DNA from: Oscillatoriaceae cyanobacterium Prado104
GTDB lineage: Bacteria; Cyanobacteriota; Cyanobacteriia; Cyanobacteriales; Microcoleaceae
DNA: 64,000 bases
Assembly (NCBI GenBank): GCA_025454405.1
Contig: JALOON010000048.1
Span: forward strand, 1 to 64,000
Direction: 5' to 3'
The notes beneath the pieces were generated by a model, which was not told the origin of the DNA, did no database searches, and saw only the letters and a list, made by a program, of their open reading frames with translations. Of this stretch, positions 37,882-46,915 are shown in pieces. The position numbers and the translations under genes are program-made. Numbering within the stretch: position 1 is the first letter of the stretch; each line of letters starts with the position of its first letter.

Positions 37882-38030
37882 TAGTGAGGACTTCAGTCCG
37901 CATTTTCTGAGGTTCGTAGTGAGGACTTCAGTCCGCATAAAAATCAGAAGACTCAACTCCTCACTATAAATCTTTTTATAGCCGATCGGAATTTTGAGGA
38001 CTAAAGTTCCCACTACGAACCTTTTTTATT
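37882..38030. repeat. GTTCGTAGTGAGGACTTCAGTCC elements (split: GTTCGTAGTGAG / GACTTCAGTCC)
   Basis: Two near-identical direct copies (37879-37901 and 37912-37938) plus an inverted relative (about 38000-38020). The family also occurs at 9001-9058, 53131-53160, 62442-62500 and inside cobN at 39671-39700. Confidence 0.75.
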
Positions 38031-38051
38031 TGCACTATATAGGAGAAGTTA

Positions 38052-41000
38052 ATGCACAAGATAGCTGCTACGCCGGGAGGCTGGAACCCACAATCGGGAG
38101 GTGTAATTTTTATTCAGCAAACTCCCGCGCCAATCGTATTTATTAGTGCTGCTGATACTGATATTTTAACTTTGGCAGCGGCTGCTGCTAAAATGCCTGC
38201 AGATTTTCCGAAAATCCGCGCTGTCAATCTTTTGCAATTGCAGCAAGAATTGACGATTGATACTTATGCGGAAGAAATTTTAGAAAAAGCATCTGTAATA
38301 ATTTTAAGACTGTTGGGAGGGCGTTCTTATTGGTCTTACGGATTGGAAGTTTTGCAGGAAACTGTGCGGGAAACTCAAGCATCGCTGATTTTAATGCCGG
38401 GAGATGACAGCCCCGATCCGGATTTAATGAGTCATTCAACTGTATCGCTGTCGGCGGTAAATCGATTGTGGCGCTACTTCACAGAAGGCGGAGTGCAAAA
38501 CTTTGTTAATGCCCTTAAATTTGCTGCCGATACTTGTTTGAAAAAAACTTTTAATCCCCCGCTTCCTCAAACAGTTTCCCGCGCCGGAATTTATGACTGG
38601 GGCGGACACGCGGAGGGCGGGCACGGGGGCACCGCCCCTACATCTGAAACCCCCAACAACTCGTTCCCAGGCTCTGCCTGGGAATGCAGATCTAGAGGCT
38701 CTGCCTCGATCGCACCCCATCCCACTAATAATATAACCGATTTATCGATCGAGCCACCCTCGCCTGACTCCCCAGATAATTTATTGTATTTAAAAACCAA
38801 TAATCGAGTCGGAATCTTATTTTATCGCGCTCATTATTTATCAGGTAATTTAGCACCGATCGACTCTCTTTGTCAAGCACTATCAGATAGAAATTTAGTC
38901 CCAGTACCCGTATTTATTTCATCTTTGCGCGAACCGGATTTACAGGTTGAATTACTGCAATATTTCCAACCCAAAGACTCGGAAGCAATTCAATTACTCA
39001 TCAACACAACCAGTTTTGCAGTCTCCGGTTTCAGCAACCAACAACCGGAAGCAAACAGCTTGCAATCATTAGATGTTCCCATATTGCAAGCCATATTCAG
39101 CGGCGGCACTCTCGAACAGTGGGAAAGCGAATTGCAAGGACTTTCGCCCCGCGATGTAGCGATGAATGTAGCCTTGCCCGAAGTAGATGGCAAAATCATT
39201 ACCAGGGCCGTTTCTTTCAAAGCAGTACAGACTTGGAACAGCGAATTAGAAACAGATGTAGTAGGCTATGTAGCAGCGGTCGATCGCATTCAATTTGTAG
39301 CAGATTTAGCCGCGAATTGGGTGCGCTTGAAACAAACGCCAATTGCTGACAGGCGCATCGCTATAATTCTTGCAAATTATCCCACCCGCAACGCCCGATT
39401 AGCCAACGGTGTCGGCTTAGATACGCCCGCTAGTTGTGTCGAAATCCTCAAAGCTTTGCAGCAAGCCGGCTATCATGTTGAAAATTTACCTGCTAGCGGC
39501 AACGAGTTAATTGAAATGCTAATTGCTGGGGTGACAAATGACCCGGAATCGCGGGAATTGCGAGATGTAAATCAATATTTGAGTTTGGCGGAATATCAAG
39601 AGTATTTTGCTACTTTACCGCAGCAAGTACGGGAGGGAATTTGTCAGAGATGGGGGTTGGCGGTGGGGGAAAGAAGGACTGAAGTCCCTACTACGAACCT
39701 GGAGGCAAAATTGGATGCAAATTTGTTTCCGATTCCGGGAATTCAGTTTGGCAATGTATTTGTGGGAATTCAACCGTCACGGGGATATGAAATTGACCCG
39801 AGTTTGAACTATCACGCGCCGGATTTGGAACCAACTCATAATTACCTAGCTTACTATTATTGGTTGCGCCAAAAATTCGGAACTCAGGCAATTATTCATG
39901 CGGGAAAACACGGCAATTTAGAATGGCTTCCCGGCAAAAGCATCGCATTATCTAACAACTGCTACCCCGAAGTTGCATTGGGCGCGCTGCCGAACTTTTA
40001 TCCATTTATTGTCAACGATCCGGGAGAAGGTTCGCAGGCAAAAAGACGATCGCACGCAGCCATTATCGACCACCTGACACCGCCGATGACTCGTGCCGAA
40101 TTGTACGGCCCTTTGCAACAGTTAGAAACCTTAATTGACGAGTATTGCGAAGCCCAAAGTTTAGACCCTTCCAGACTGCCCGCAATTCGCGATCGCATTA
40201 TCAATCTCACCAAACAAGAAAACTTAGATAAAGACTTAGGAATAGAATTCAAAAAATCAGAATTCACTGAATTTATCACCCGCAGCGACGGCTATCTTTG
40301 CGAACTCAAAGAATCCCAAATCCGCGACGGATTGCACGTCTTCGGACAATGCCCTCAAGGGCGACAATTGAGAGACTTAATAATCGCGATCGCCCGCCAT
40401 CCTAGCACAAATCGCATCGGCTTAACCCGCGCTTTAGCCAAAGACTTAAACCTAGATATCGATCCCTTAACCACCCCCAGCGATTTAACATCCCAACTAG
40501 AACAAATAGCCGCAGAGATCGTAGATAACCTCCTAAAAACAATCAGCGTTCATCAGCGTCCATCCGCCCCATCAGCGGTTGCAAAAATAGGACAAGCAAC
40601 ACAACAAGAAATAGACTGGATAAACAACCATCTTTTACCATCACTCCTCCAAACAGATCGAGAAATTACTAACTTGCTGCGCGGCTTAGATGGCCGCCAC
40701 ATTCCCAGCGGCGCATCCGGCGCGCCCACCCGAGGCCGTCCCGATGTTTTGCCGACGGGACGCAATTTTTACTCAGTAGATATCCGCGCCATCCCGACAG
40801 AAACTGCCTGGAGAGTTGGCAAAGTTGCAGCCGAAAATTTAATCGAAAGATACACTCAAGAAAACGGCGAATATCCCAAAACTTTAGGTTTATCCGTGTG
40901 GGGAACATCCACCATGCGCACGGGCGGAGACGACATTGCCGAAGCCTTAGCGCTGATAGGAGTTCAACCAGTTTGGGACGGGCCTTCGCGCCGGGTTGTA

Positions 41001-42014
41001 GACTTTGAAATCTTGCCAATTTCGGTTTTGGGAAGGCCGCGAGTTGATGTTACTTTGCGAGTTTCGGGATTTTTTCGCGATGCTTTTTTTAACTTAATCG
41101 ATTTGTTTGACAGCGCGGTGCAAGCTGTAGCAAATTTAAATGAATCGGTAGAAGACAATCCTTTAGCAGCACAAGTAAAACAAGAGATTTTGGATTGGGA
41201 ATCGGCTGGTTTGAGTCGGGAAGAAGCGCGAGGTCGATCGCAATTTCGAGTATTTGGTTCAAAACCGGGCGCTTACGGTGCCGGACTTCAAGGCATCATT
41301 GAATCTCAAAACTGGACAGATGACAGCGATTTAGCAACAGCTTACATTAATTGGAGCAGTTACGCTTATACCTCTTCTAATTCCTCGAATTTATCGGGAG
41401 ATGCAGCAGGAATTAAACAGAGTGAATCGGGTTGTTCTGCGCCCGAAGCATTTGCGAAACGCCTCGGGGAAATGCAAATAGTTTTGCAAAACCAAGATAA
41501 CCGCGAACACGACATTCTCGACTCCGATGATTACTATCAATTTCAAGGCGGCATGACGGCTGCGATTCGCAATTTGCAAGGCAAAAATCCCGCAACTTAT
41601 TTCGGCGATAACTCAATTCCCGAAAATCCGAAAGTGCGGCAACTGCGAGAAGAAATTGCGCGGGTTTACCGCAGCAGGGCTGTGAATCCGAAATGGATCG
41701 CAGGTGCGATGCGTCACGGTTATAAAGGTGCTTTTGAAATTGCGGCGACAGTGGATTTTTTGTTTGCTTACGATGCTACAGCAAATTGCGTCGAAGATTT
41801 TATGTATGCAGGAATTGCGGAAGCTTACATTTTTGACGAAAAAGTGCAGGATTTTATCCAAACAAACAATCCTTGGGCGCTGCGGGATATGGCAGAAAGA
41901 TTGTTAGAAGCTCACCAGCGGGGATTGTGGCAAAGCGCGCAGCAAGATATATTGGATAAGTTAAGAGCGATCGCCCTGCAAGCTGAAGCCATCGAATCCA
42001 CTACTGGTTGTTAG
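38052..42014 (+). CDS. cobN: Cobaltochelatase subunit CobN, with in-frame repeat insertions
   Basis: CobN (1320 residues, a BchH/ChlH relative) binds hydrogenobyrinate a,c-diamide and inserts cobalt with its AAA+ partners. Diagnostic blocks are GIQFGNVFVGIQPSRGYEID, HAGKHGNLEWLPGKSIALS, VNDPGEGSQAKRRSHAAIID, LSVWGTSTMRTGGDDIAEAL and FQGGMTAAIRNLQGK. Three stretches look like translated intergenic repeats: residues ~186-224 (GGHGGTAP and NNSFPGSAWECRSRGSAS), ~541-550 (RRTEVPTTN) and perhaps ~830-845. They fall between conserved blocks, so the enzyme may still work. AGGAG lies before the ATG. Confidence 0.95.
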   Translation: MHKIAATPGGWNPQSGGVIFIQQTPAPIVFISAADTDILTLAAAAAKMPADFPKIRAVNLLQLQQELTIDTYAEEILEKASVIILRLLGGRSYWSYGLEVLQETVRETQASLILMPGDDSPDPDLMSHSTVSLSAVNRLWRYFTEGGVQNFVNALKFAADTCLKKTFNPPLPQTVSRAGIYDWGGHAEGGHGGTAPTSETPNNSFPGSAWECRSRGSASIAPHPTNNITDLSIEPPSPDSPDNLLYLKTNNRVGILFYRAHYLSGNLAPIDSLCQALSDRNLVPVPVFISSLREPDLQVELLQYFQPKDSEAIQLLINTTSFAVSGFSNQQPEANSLQSLDVPILQAIFSGGTLEQWESELQGLSPRDVAMNVALPEVDGKIITRAVSFKAVQTWNSELETDVVGYVAAVDRIQFVADLAANWVRLKQTPIADRRIAIILANYPTRNARLANGVGLDTPASCVEILKALQQAGYHVENLPASGNELIEMLIAGVTNDPESRELRDVNQYLSLAEYQEYFATLPQQVREGICQRWGLAVGERRTEVPTTNLEAKLDANLFPIPGIQFGNVFVGIQPSRGYEIDPSLNYHAPDLEPTHNYLAYYYWLRQKFGTQAIIHAGKHGNLEWLPGKSIALSNNCYPEVALGALPNFYPFIVNDPGEGSQAKRRSHAAIIDHLTPPMTRAELYGPLQQLETLIDEYCEAQSLDPSRLPAIRDRIINLTKQENLDKDLGIEFKKSEFTEFITRSDGYLCELKESQIRDGLHVFGQCPQGRQLRDLIIAIARHPSTNRIGLTRALAKDLNLDIDPLTTPSDLTSQLEQIAAEIVDNLLKTISVHQRPSAPSAVAKIGQATQQEIDWINNHLLPSLLQTDREITNLLRGLDGRHIPSGASGAPTRGRPDVLPTGRNFYSVDIRAIPTETAWRVGKVAAENLIERYTQENGEYPKTLGLSVWGTSTMRTGGDDIAEALALIGVQPVWDGPSRRVVDFEILPISVLGRPRVDVTLRVSGFFRDAFFNLIDLFDSAVQAVANLNESVEDNPLAAQVKQEILDWESAGLSREEARGRSQFRVFGSKPGAYGAGLQGIIESQNWTDDSDLATAYINWSSYAYTSSNSSNLSGDAAGIKQSESGCSAPEAFAKRLGEMQIVLQNQDNREHDILDSDDYYQFQGGMTAAIRNLQGKNPATYFGDNSIPENPKVRQLREEIARVYRSRAVNPKWIAGAMRHGYKGAFEIAATVDFLFAYDATANCVEDFMYAGIAEAYIFDEKVQDFIQTNNPWALRDMAERLLEAHQRGLWQSAQQDILDKLRAIALQAEAIESTTGC
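38616..38708. repeat. Intergenic repeats embedded in cobN
   Basis: 38616-38642 is identical over 27 bp to 13972-13998 (the hairpin after the Ubl gene). 38663-38684 and 38688-38708 match the palindromes at 26328 and 26353. They are read in frame in cobN. Confidence 0.9.
39671..39700. repeat. Second intergenic repeat embedded in cobN
   Basis: AAGGACTGAAGTCC followed by CTACTACGAACC is the inverse of the GGTTCGTAGTGAGGACTTCAGTCC-type element found just upstream of cobN (37879-37938), here translated as part of GERRTEVPTTNL. Confidence 0.8.
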
Positions 42015-42059
42015 TCAGAAGGGAAAAATGAGAAAATGTAGTTAATATCCGAGGAATTT

Positions 42060-43169
42060 ATGTTGCGCGATCTCACTATTCAAAATTATCGCTGTTTTAA
42101 AGATTTTCATATCGACGGTTTAGCTAGGGTTAATCTGATAGTAGGTCAGAACAATAGCGGTAAAACAACTTTTTTGGAAGCAATTTATTTATTACAACAG
42201 CAACACATTAAAGCTGTATTTGATGTATTAAATAATCGCGGTGAAAAGAGCCATATCACAATTCAATCCGCCGCATCAAGTCAATCAGTAAACCGTATCA
42301 AGTATCAATTTGAACATATTTTTTATGGGCATCAAATAACTTCCAATCGCAGCATTTGCATTCAATCTCAGCACGAAGAAGAACTTTCTATCCAAATTCA
42401 AGCAAATCCTAAAAATGAACAAATATTAATTCCCCCAGACGAAGAACTAGGAACCCAAGTTTTAGTATGGGAATTAATTGTTTACTACAATCAAAATGCC
42501 AGAGTCGAAATTTCATTGCTGCGCGATGCTACTATTGCTAAGTTATTCTCTGGTTCTCAATTGACAGAGATAAATAACTATAGGCCACCCTTGGAAACTA
42601 CGAAAAATAATTTTAATTTAATCAAAACTACGGAAATAGCTTTTAACGAATTGGCTGTGTTTTGGGATGCCATTACACTGACACCAAAAGAAGAAAGCGT
42701 AGTAGCAGCGCTGCAAATCTTAGAACCCGAGGTAGAACGTATTAGTTTTACCAGTAATCCCTCTACTGACAGCGGTATTTTGATTAAAATGAAAGGACAA
42801 AACCACCCGCTTCCTCTCGGCAGTATGGGAGATGGAATGCGACGCATCCTCAGTATAGCAATGGCTACCGTATCATCAGAAAATGGATTTTTGCTAGTCG
42901 ATGAAATCGATACAGGTCTTTACTATCAAACCCAAACAGATATGTGGAAATTGATATTTGAAACAGCAAAGCGCTTGAACGTTCAAGTTTTTGCAACTAC
43001 TCACAGTTGGGATTGTATAGCCGCTTTTCAAGAAGCCTTAGAACAGTCAGAATATAGTTCGGTTGGCAAATTATTTCGCTTGAGTCGGCGCGGCGAGGAT
43101 ATTCGTGCAGTTGAATACACTCCCGATGAATTGTCCGTTGCAGTGCGCCAAAGTATCGAGGTGCGCTGA
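42060..43169 (+). CDS. AAA-family (OLD/RecF-like) ATPase
   Basis: 369 residues: IQNYRCFKDFHIDGLARVNL then Walker A VGQNNSGKTTFLEA at the N terminus, a signature-like LPLGSMGDGMRRILSIAMAT, Walker B NGFLLVDEIDTGLYY and the H-loop VFATTHSWDCIAAF. This is the AAA_15/AAA_21 architecture of ATPases that pair with TOPRIM-type nucleases in phage-defence systems (OLD/Gabija/PARIS-like). It overlaps the next gene by one base (TGATG), so both are translated together. Confidence 0.88.
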   Translation: MLRDLTIQNYRCFKDFHIDGLARVNLIVGQNNSGKTTFLEAIYLLQQQHIKAVFDVLNNRGEKSHITIQSAASSQSVNRIKYQFEHIFYGHQITSNRSICIQSQHEEELSIQIQANPKNEQILIPPDEELGTQVLVWELIVYYNQNARVEISLLRDATIAKLFSGSQLTEINNYRPPLETTKNNFNLIKTTEIAFNELAVFWDAITLTPKEESVVAALQILEPEVERISFTSNPSTDSGILIKMKGQNHPLPLGSMGDGMRRILSIAMATVSSENGFLLVDEIDTGLYYQTQTDMWKLIFETAKRLNVQVFATTHSWDCIAAFQEALEQSEYSSVGKLFRLSRRGEDIRAVEYTPDELSVAVRQSIEVR

Positions 43170-43852
43170 TGCCAAAAGCCCGAAAACCCCCTCAACCAAA
43201 ACCCCAACAGTTATTAGTAGAAGGGAAAAATGACCGACACGTAATCTGGGCTTTGTGCCAGCAATATCAACTGCCAGAAACATTTTCCGTCGAAGTGCCG
43301 CAAGAAGACGGTACAGAAGGAATTGAAGCGCTGCTAAATGGCTTGCCAGAAAGATTGAAAGCAGAGAATTTACGCACCTTGGGAATTGTTGTTGATGCCG
43401 ATCGCAATTTAAGCGCGCGTTGGCAATCTATTCAATATAAACTGAGTTCGATCGGCTATCGAGATCTTCCCCAATCTCCCCCTCCCGAAGGCTGGGTTTG
43501 CCCATCTCCAGATCCGTACTTGCCCCGCGTCGGAGTTTGGTTGATGCCAAACAATCAACTTCCCGGAATGTTAGAAGATTTTGTTGCTTATCTCATCCCT
43601 GATGGCGATGCACTACTTCCGAAAGCCGAAGCAATTTTACAGGAAATCGAACAAGCAAAACTTAACCGCTATACTTTAATTCACCATCCCAAAGCCCTAA
43701 TCCACACTTGGCTGGCATGGCAGAAAACGCCAGCGATGCCGATGGGACAAGCGATAACAGCGCAGGTACTGAACTCCAATTGCCCGATCGCGTTAATTTT
43801 TCTTGAATGGTTAAAACATTTGTTTGAGTTAATTGCTCCATCTGCCGGATAA
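43169..43852 (+). CDS. DUF3226 (TOPRIM-like) protein, partner of the AAA ATPase
   Basis: 227 residues with LLVEGKNDRHVIWALC near the N terminus (the Glu of a TOPRIM motif) and LGIVVDADRNLSARWQSIQY (the DxD motif), then VGVWLMPNNQLPGMLEDFVA. This is the DUF3226 layout. With the coupled AAA ATPase it forms a two-gene module in which the TOPRIM part would be the nuclease or effector (inference from OLD and PARIS systems). Confidence 0.85.
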   Translation: MPKARKPPQPKPQQLLVEGKNDRHVIWALCQQYQLPETFSVEVPQEDGTEGIEALLNGLPERLKAENLRTLGIVVDADRNLSARWQSIQYKLSSIGYRDLPQSPPPEGWVCPSPDPYLPRVGVWLMPNNQLPGMLEDFVAYLIPDGDALLPKAEAILQEIEQAKLNRYTLIHHPKALIHTWLAWQKTPAMPMGQAITAQVLNSNCPIALIFLEWLKHLFELIAPSAG

Positions 43853-43893
43853 TTAGTAATATCAAGTAATGTTTCGCGATCGGTGGAAGCTGT

Positions 43894-45429
43894 ATGATTC
43901 GCCGCTACATTACTAACCTCAGCACCAACATCTTCAAACGCGCCTGCGCCACAGCAGCCGTACTTGTATTAACTGGCGGGTGTTCCCCTCCCAAACCTCC
44001 CATCAACGCCGCCACATCCAGCGCGATCGCACCATTGGCACAAACTCAGCCCCCTCAGCCTGTTGTCGCTCAAAACCCCAACAAACCCAAAAAATCCGTC
44101 AGCGCTCCTTCCTGCCCCCAAAACGACCCCTTTGCGGAGTCAATTAGCTTCGCCACCCAAGCGGCGAATTTGGCTCAGTCTGCCAATTCCAAACAAGACT
44201 GGGACGAAGTAGCAGCCCTGTGGGTGCAAGCCGTCGCCTGGATGCAAGCTGTTCCCCCCAGCAATCCCAGGCGGGCTTTTGCCGAGAAAAAAGTGATGGA
44301 ATACATGAGAAACCTGACTTATTCGCAACAGCAAGCAGGTGCCAGTCGATCGTCCGCCAGTACAGTCAGTTTTAGCAGCGATTTGCTCGACGAACAGTTA
44401 GAACTTTACCTTTCCTACGTTGCAGCCGTCGGTCCGCCAGACGTGCTGATCGTTGGCAGTTCCCGCGCCTTGCAGGGTGTCGATCCCAAACAACTCAAAC
44501 AATCTTTGGGCGCTAACGGCCGTCCCGGCTTAAAAGTATTTAATTTTGGAGTCAACGGCGCAACCGCACAAGTAGTTGACTTTCAACTGCGGCGGCTTTT
44601 GAAACCGGATCATTTGCCTCAAATGATTCTCTGGGCGGATGGAGTGCGGGCGTTTAACAGCGGTAGGGAAGATCGGACTTTTGATTCGATTGTCGATTCC
44701 GAGGGCAACAAACTTTTAGTAGCTGGCGTTCGCCCCAAATTGGCGTCAAATCAACCCAATGCTGCTCCCCAGTGTTACAGTTTCCCGGAACCTTGCGCCA
44801 ATCCCATCTTTCACAGAGCTCGGGCGTCCCTTGCTAGCAATTCGCTGCAGGGCGGATATTTTGCCCGCCCCACCAGCAGCTTGCCGGTCGCAATTTCTGT
44901 AACAGCCCAAAGAGGACAATTGATTCCGCTAGCACCGTCAGGCCCGGTGGCACTCCGCCGAGTCAGCGAACTAGCAGATTCGATCGACTCCAACGGCTTC
45001 ATGCCCCTATCGGCCCGCTACAATCCCAACACGTATTACCGCGATCGCGCTTACGTTGCCGGCAGGTACGATCGCGATTACGAAGACTTCAACCTCGGAG
45101 GGAAACAAGCAAAAGCTTTCAATTCAGTAGTAGCTTTCGCCAAAACCCGTAAAATTCCCCTAGTGTTCGTCAGTTTGCCCGTCACCGACGACTACCTAGA
45201 CGGTACGCGCCGCTGGGCAGAACAGCAGTTCCGGCAGCGCATGCAGCAGCTATCGCGATCGCAGGGCTTCATGTTCCGCGACTTGTCCCAACGGTGGCCC
45301 AACCGCAACGACTTGTTTGTCGATCCCAGCCACCTCAACCGTTTCGGGGCGATCGCCGTTTCCCGCCAAATCGCAGCCGATGACAGCATTCCCTGGCCGA
45401 GTCCCAGATCCCGCAGCAGCGACGGGTAG
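43894..45429 (+). CDS. DUF1574-like lipoprotein (SGNH-hydrolase-like)
   Basis: 511 residues with a lipobox (LVLTGGC, Cys about residue 29) and a Pro/Ala-rich linker. The domain then has LIVGSSRALQGVDPKQL (SGNH block I-like GSSR), VFNFGVNGATAQVVDFQL (block II/III-like) and DPSHLNRFGAIAVSRQIAAD (DxxH block), a complete SGNH/DUF1574 pattern. It should be a lipid-anchored periplasmic acyl-esterase or acyltransferase-like protein. Monocistronic. Confidence 0.8.
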   Translation: MIRRYITNLSTNIFKRACATAAVLVLTGGCSPPKPPINAATSSAIAPLAQTQPPQPVVAQNPNKPKKSVSAPSCPQNDPFAESISFATQAANLAQSANSKQDWDEVAALWVQAVAWMQAVPPSNPRRAFAEKKVMEYMRNLTYSQQQAGASRSSASTVSFSSDLLDEQLELYLSYVAAVGPPDVLIVGSSRALQGVDPKQLKQSLGANGRPGLKVFNFGVNGATAQVVDFQLRRLLKPDHLPQMILWADGVRAFNSGREDRTFDSIVDSEGNKLLVAGVRPKLASNQPNAAPQCYSFPEPCANPIFHRARASLASNSLQGGYFARPTSSLPVAISVTAQRGQLIPLAPSGPVALRRVSELADSIDSNGFMPLSARYNPNTYYRDRAYVAGRYDRDYEDFNLGGKQAKAFNSVVAFAKTRKIPLVFVSLPVTDDYLDGTRRWAEQQFRQRMQQLSRSQGFMFRDLSQRWPNRNDLFVDPSHLNRFGAIAVSRQIAADDSIPWPSPRSRSSDG

Positions 45430-45446
45430 TGGAGAGGGGGAGGGGG

Positions 45447-45524
45447 AGTTCTGAGTTTTAAGTTTTGAGTTTTGAATAAAGAACTGTCTTTAACTCACAA
45501 CTCAAAATTCACAACTCAAAACTC
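45447..45524. repeat. GAGTTTTGA/CAAAACTC inverted repeat
   Basis: Copy of the family seen at 10379-10463, with the same CTGTCTTTAACTCACAACTC centre, right after the DUF1574-like gene. Confidence 0.75.
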
Positions 45525-45605
45525 CTTACCGCGACCTTACCTGCTAAAAAATTTCGATCGCTTGAGAATGTTTATATTTAATATCATTAGTTGAGTGTGA
45601 TGATT

Positions 45606-45645
45606 TAAAGCCCCGTATTTTCGGGAGGTTTTTTATTTTATTTTA
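45606..45645 (+). terminator. Candidate intrinsic terminator
   Basis: AAAGCCCCG-TATTTT-CGGGAGG followed by TTTTTTATTTTATTTT gives a short GC stem and a long T-tract about 180 bp after the DUF1574-like gene. 45646-45898 holds no gene; AATCTCAAATC-type short repeats lead up to nadK. Confidence 0.45.
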
Positions 45646-45898
45646 ATGTTCGATTCGCAATATTTTAGGGTAAAATAAAAGCACGATCGCGATCTCCAAA
45701 ACCAACAGACCTCTCCCAAAAAGCATCTAAAGCCCTGATTGCGTATCGACGGCTGTGTATCGACGAAAACCTAGTTTAGGGAGATAGCTCATAAATTCGA
45801 TCGCGCATCTACAGATTTTTTATCGATCCTGAAATCTCCAATCTCAAAAAATCTCCAATCTTCCAAATCTCAAATCTCAAATCTAAAATTGTTCGATC

Positions 45899-46819
45899 GT
45901 GCAACTCAAACAAGTAATTATTGCCCATAAAGCCAGAGATCCCCTCAGCCAACGCTGGGCAGAACAATGCGCCCGGCAGTTAGAAAATCGAGGCTGTCAT
46001 GTTTTAATGGGTCCATCGGGCCCAAAAGATAACCCTTATCCAGTATTTTTAGCTTCTAGCAACAGCCCGATCGATCTAGCCGTAGTCCTCGGAGGCGACG
46101 GCACCGCCCTCGCAGCAGCGCGGCATTTAGCGGCTGGCGGCATCCCGATTTTAGCGGCGAATGTGGGGGGACATCTCGGCTTTTTAACCGAATCTTTTGA
46201 TGATTTCCAAAATACAGAAGAAGTTTGGGACAGACTTGTTGAAGACAGGTACGCAGTCCAAAAGCGGATGATGTTGCAGGCGGCAATTTTTGAGGGCAGC
46301 AGAACTAATCTCGAACCCGAAAGCGAGCGGTTTTTAGCGCTCAATGAAATGTGCGTCAAACCAGCTTCGGCCGATCGAATGCCGACTTCGATTATTGAAA
46401 TGGAAGTTGACGGCGAAATCGTCGATCAATATCAAGGTGACGGTTTAATTGTGGCAACTCCCACTGGTTCGACTTGCTACACCGCTTCTGCTAACGGACC
46501 GATTATTCACCCCGGAATGGATGCGATCGCGGTGACACCAATTTGTCCTTTGAGTTTGTCCAGTCGCCCGGTAGTTTTGCCCGCCGGTTCCGTTGTCAGC
46601 ATTTGGCCTTTAGCAGACTACGAACTCAGTACAAAACTCTGGACGGATGGCGTTTTAGCTACTGCAATTTGGCCCGGACAGCGCGTAGATGTGCGGATGG
46701 CAGATTGCGATGCTAAATTTATCATTTTGCGGGAAAACTATTCTTATTACGGTACTTTGAGGGAAAAACTTCAATGGGCTGGCGCGAGAATTCGCTATGC
46801 TAACAACCATAGAAATTAA
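45899..46819 (+). CDS. nadK: NAD kinase
   Basis: 306 residues phosphorylating NAD to NADP. Motifs: VVLGGDGTALAAARHLAAGG (GGDG), NVGGHLGFLTE, LNEMCVKPASADRMPTSIIE, and YQGDGLIVATPTGSTCYTAS (GDG...TPTGST, NE/D site) with LCPLSLSSRPVVLP-like ending. The start is GTG 45899, giving the usual N terminus QLKQVIIAHKARDPLSQRWA. Most cyanobacteria have two NAD kinases; this is one of them. Confidence 0.96.
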   Translation: MQLKQVIIAHKARDPLSQRWAEQCARQLENRGCHVLMGPSGPKDNPYPVFLASSNSPIDLAVVLGGDGTALAAARHLAAGGIPILAANVGGHLGFLTESFDDFQNTEEVWDRLVEDRYAVQKRMMLQAAIFEGSRTNLEPESERFLALNEMCVKPASADRMPTSIIEMEVDGEIVDQYQGDGLIVATPTGSTCYTASANGPIIHPGMDAIAVTPICPLSLSSRPVVLPAGSVVSIWPLADYELSTKLWTDGVLATAIWPGQRVDVRMADCDAKFIILRENYSYYGTLREKLQWAGARIRYANNHRN

Positions 46820-46915
46820 GTGATTTTAGATTTAGGAGTTTGCGAACAATAAAGACAAGGGTACGTCAGAAAAAAAATTCTAATTTAACAAAACTCAAAA
46901 TGAGCAGAGTATATT

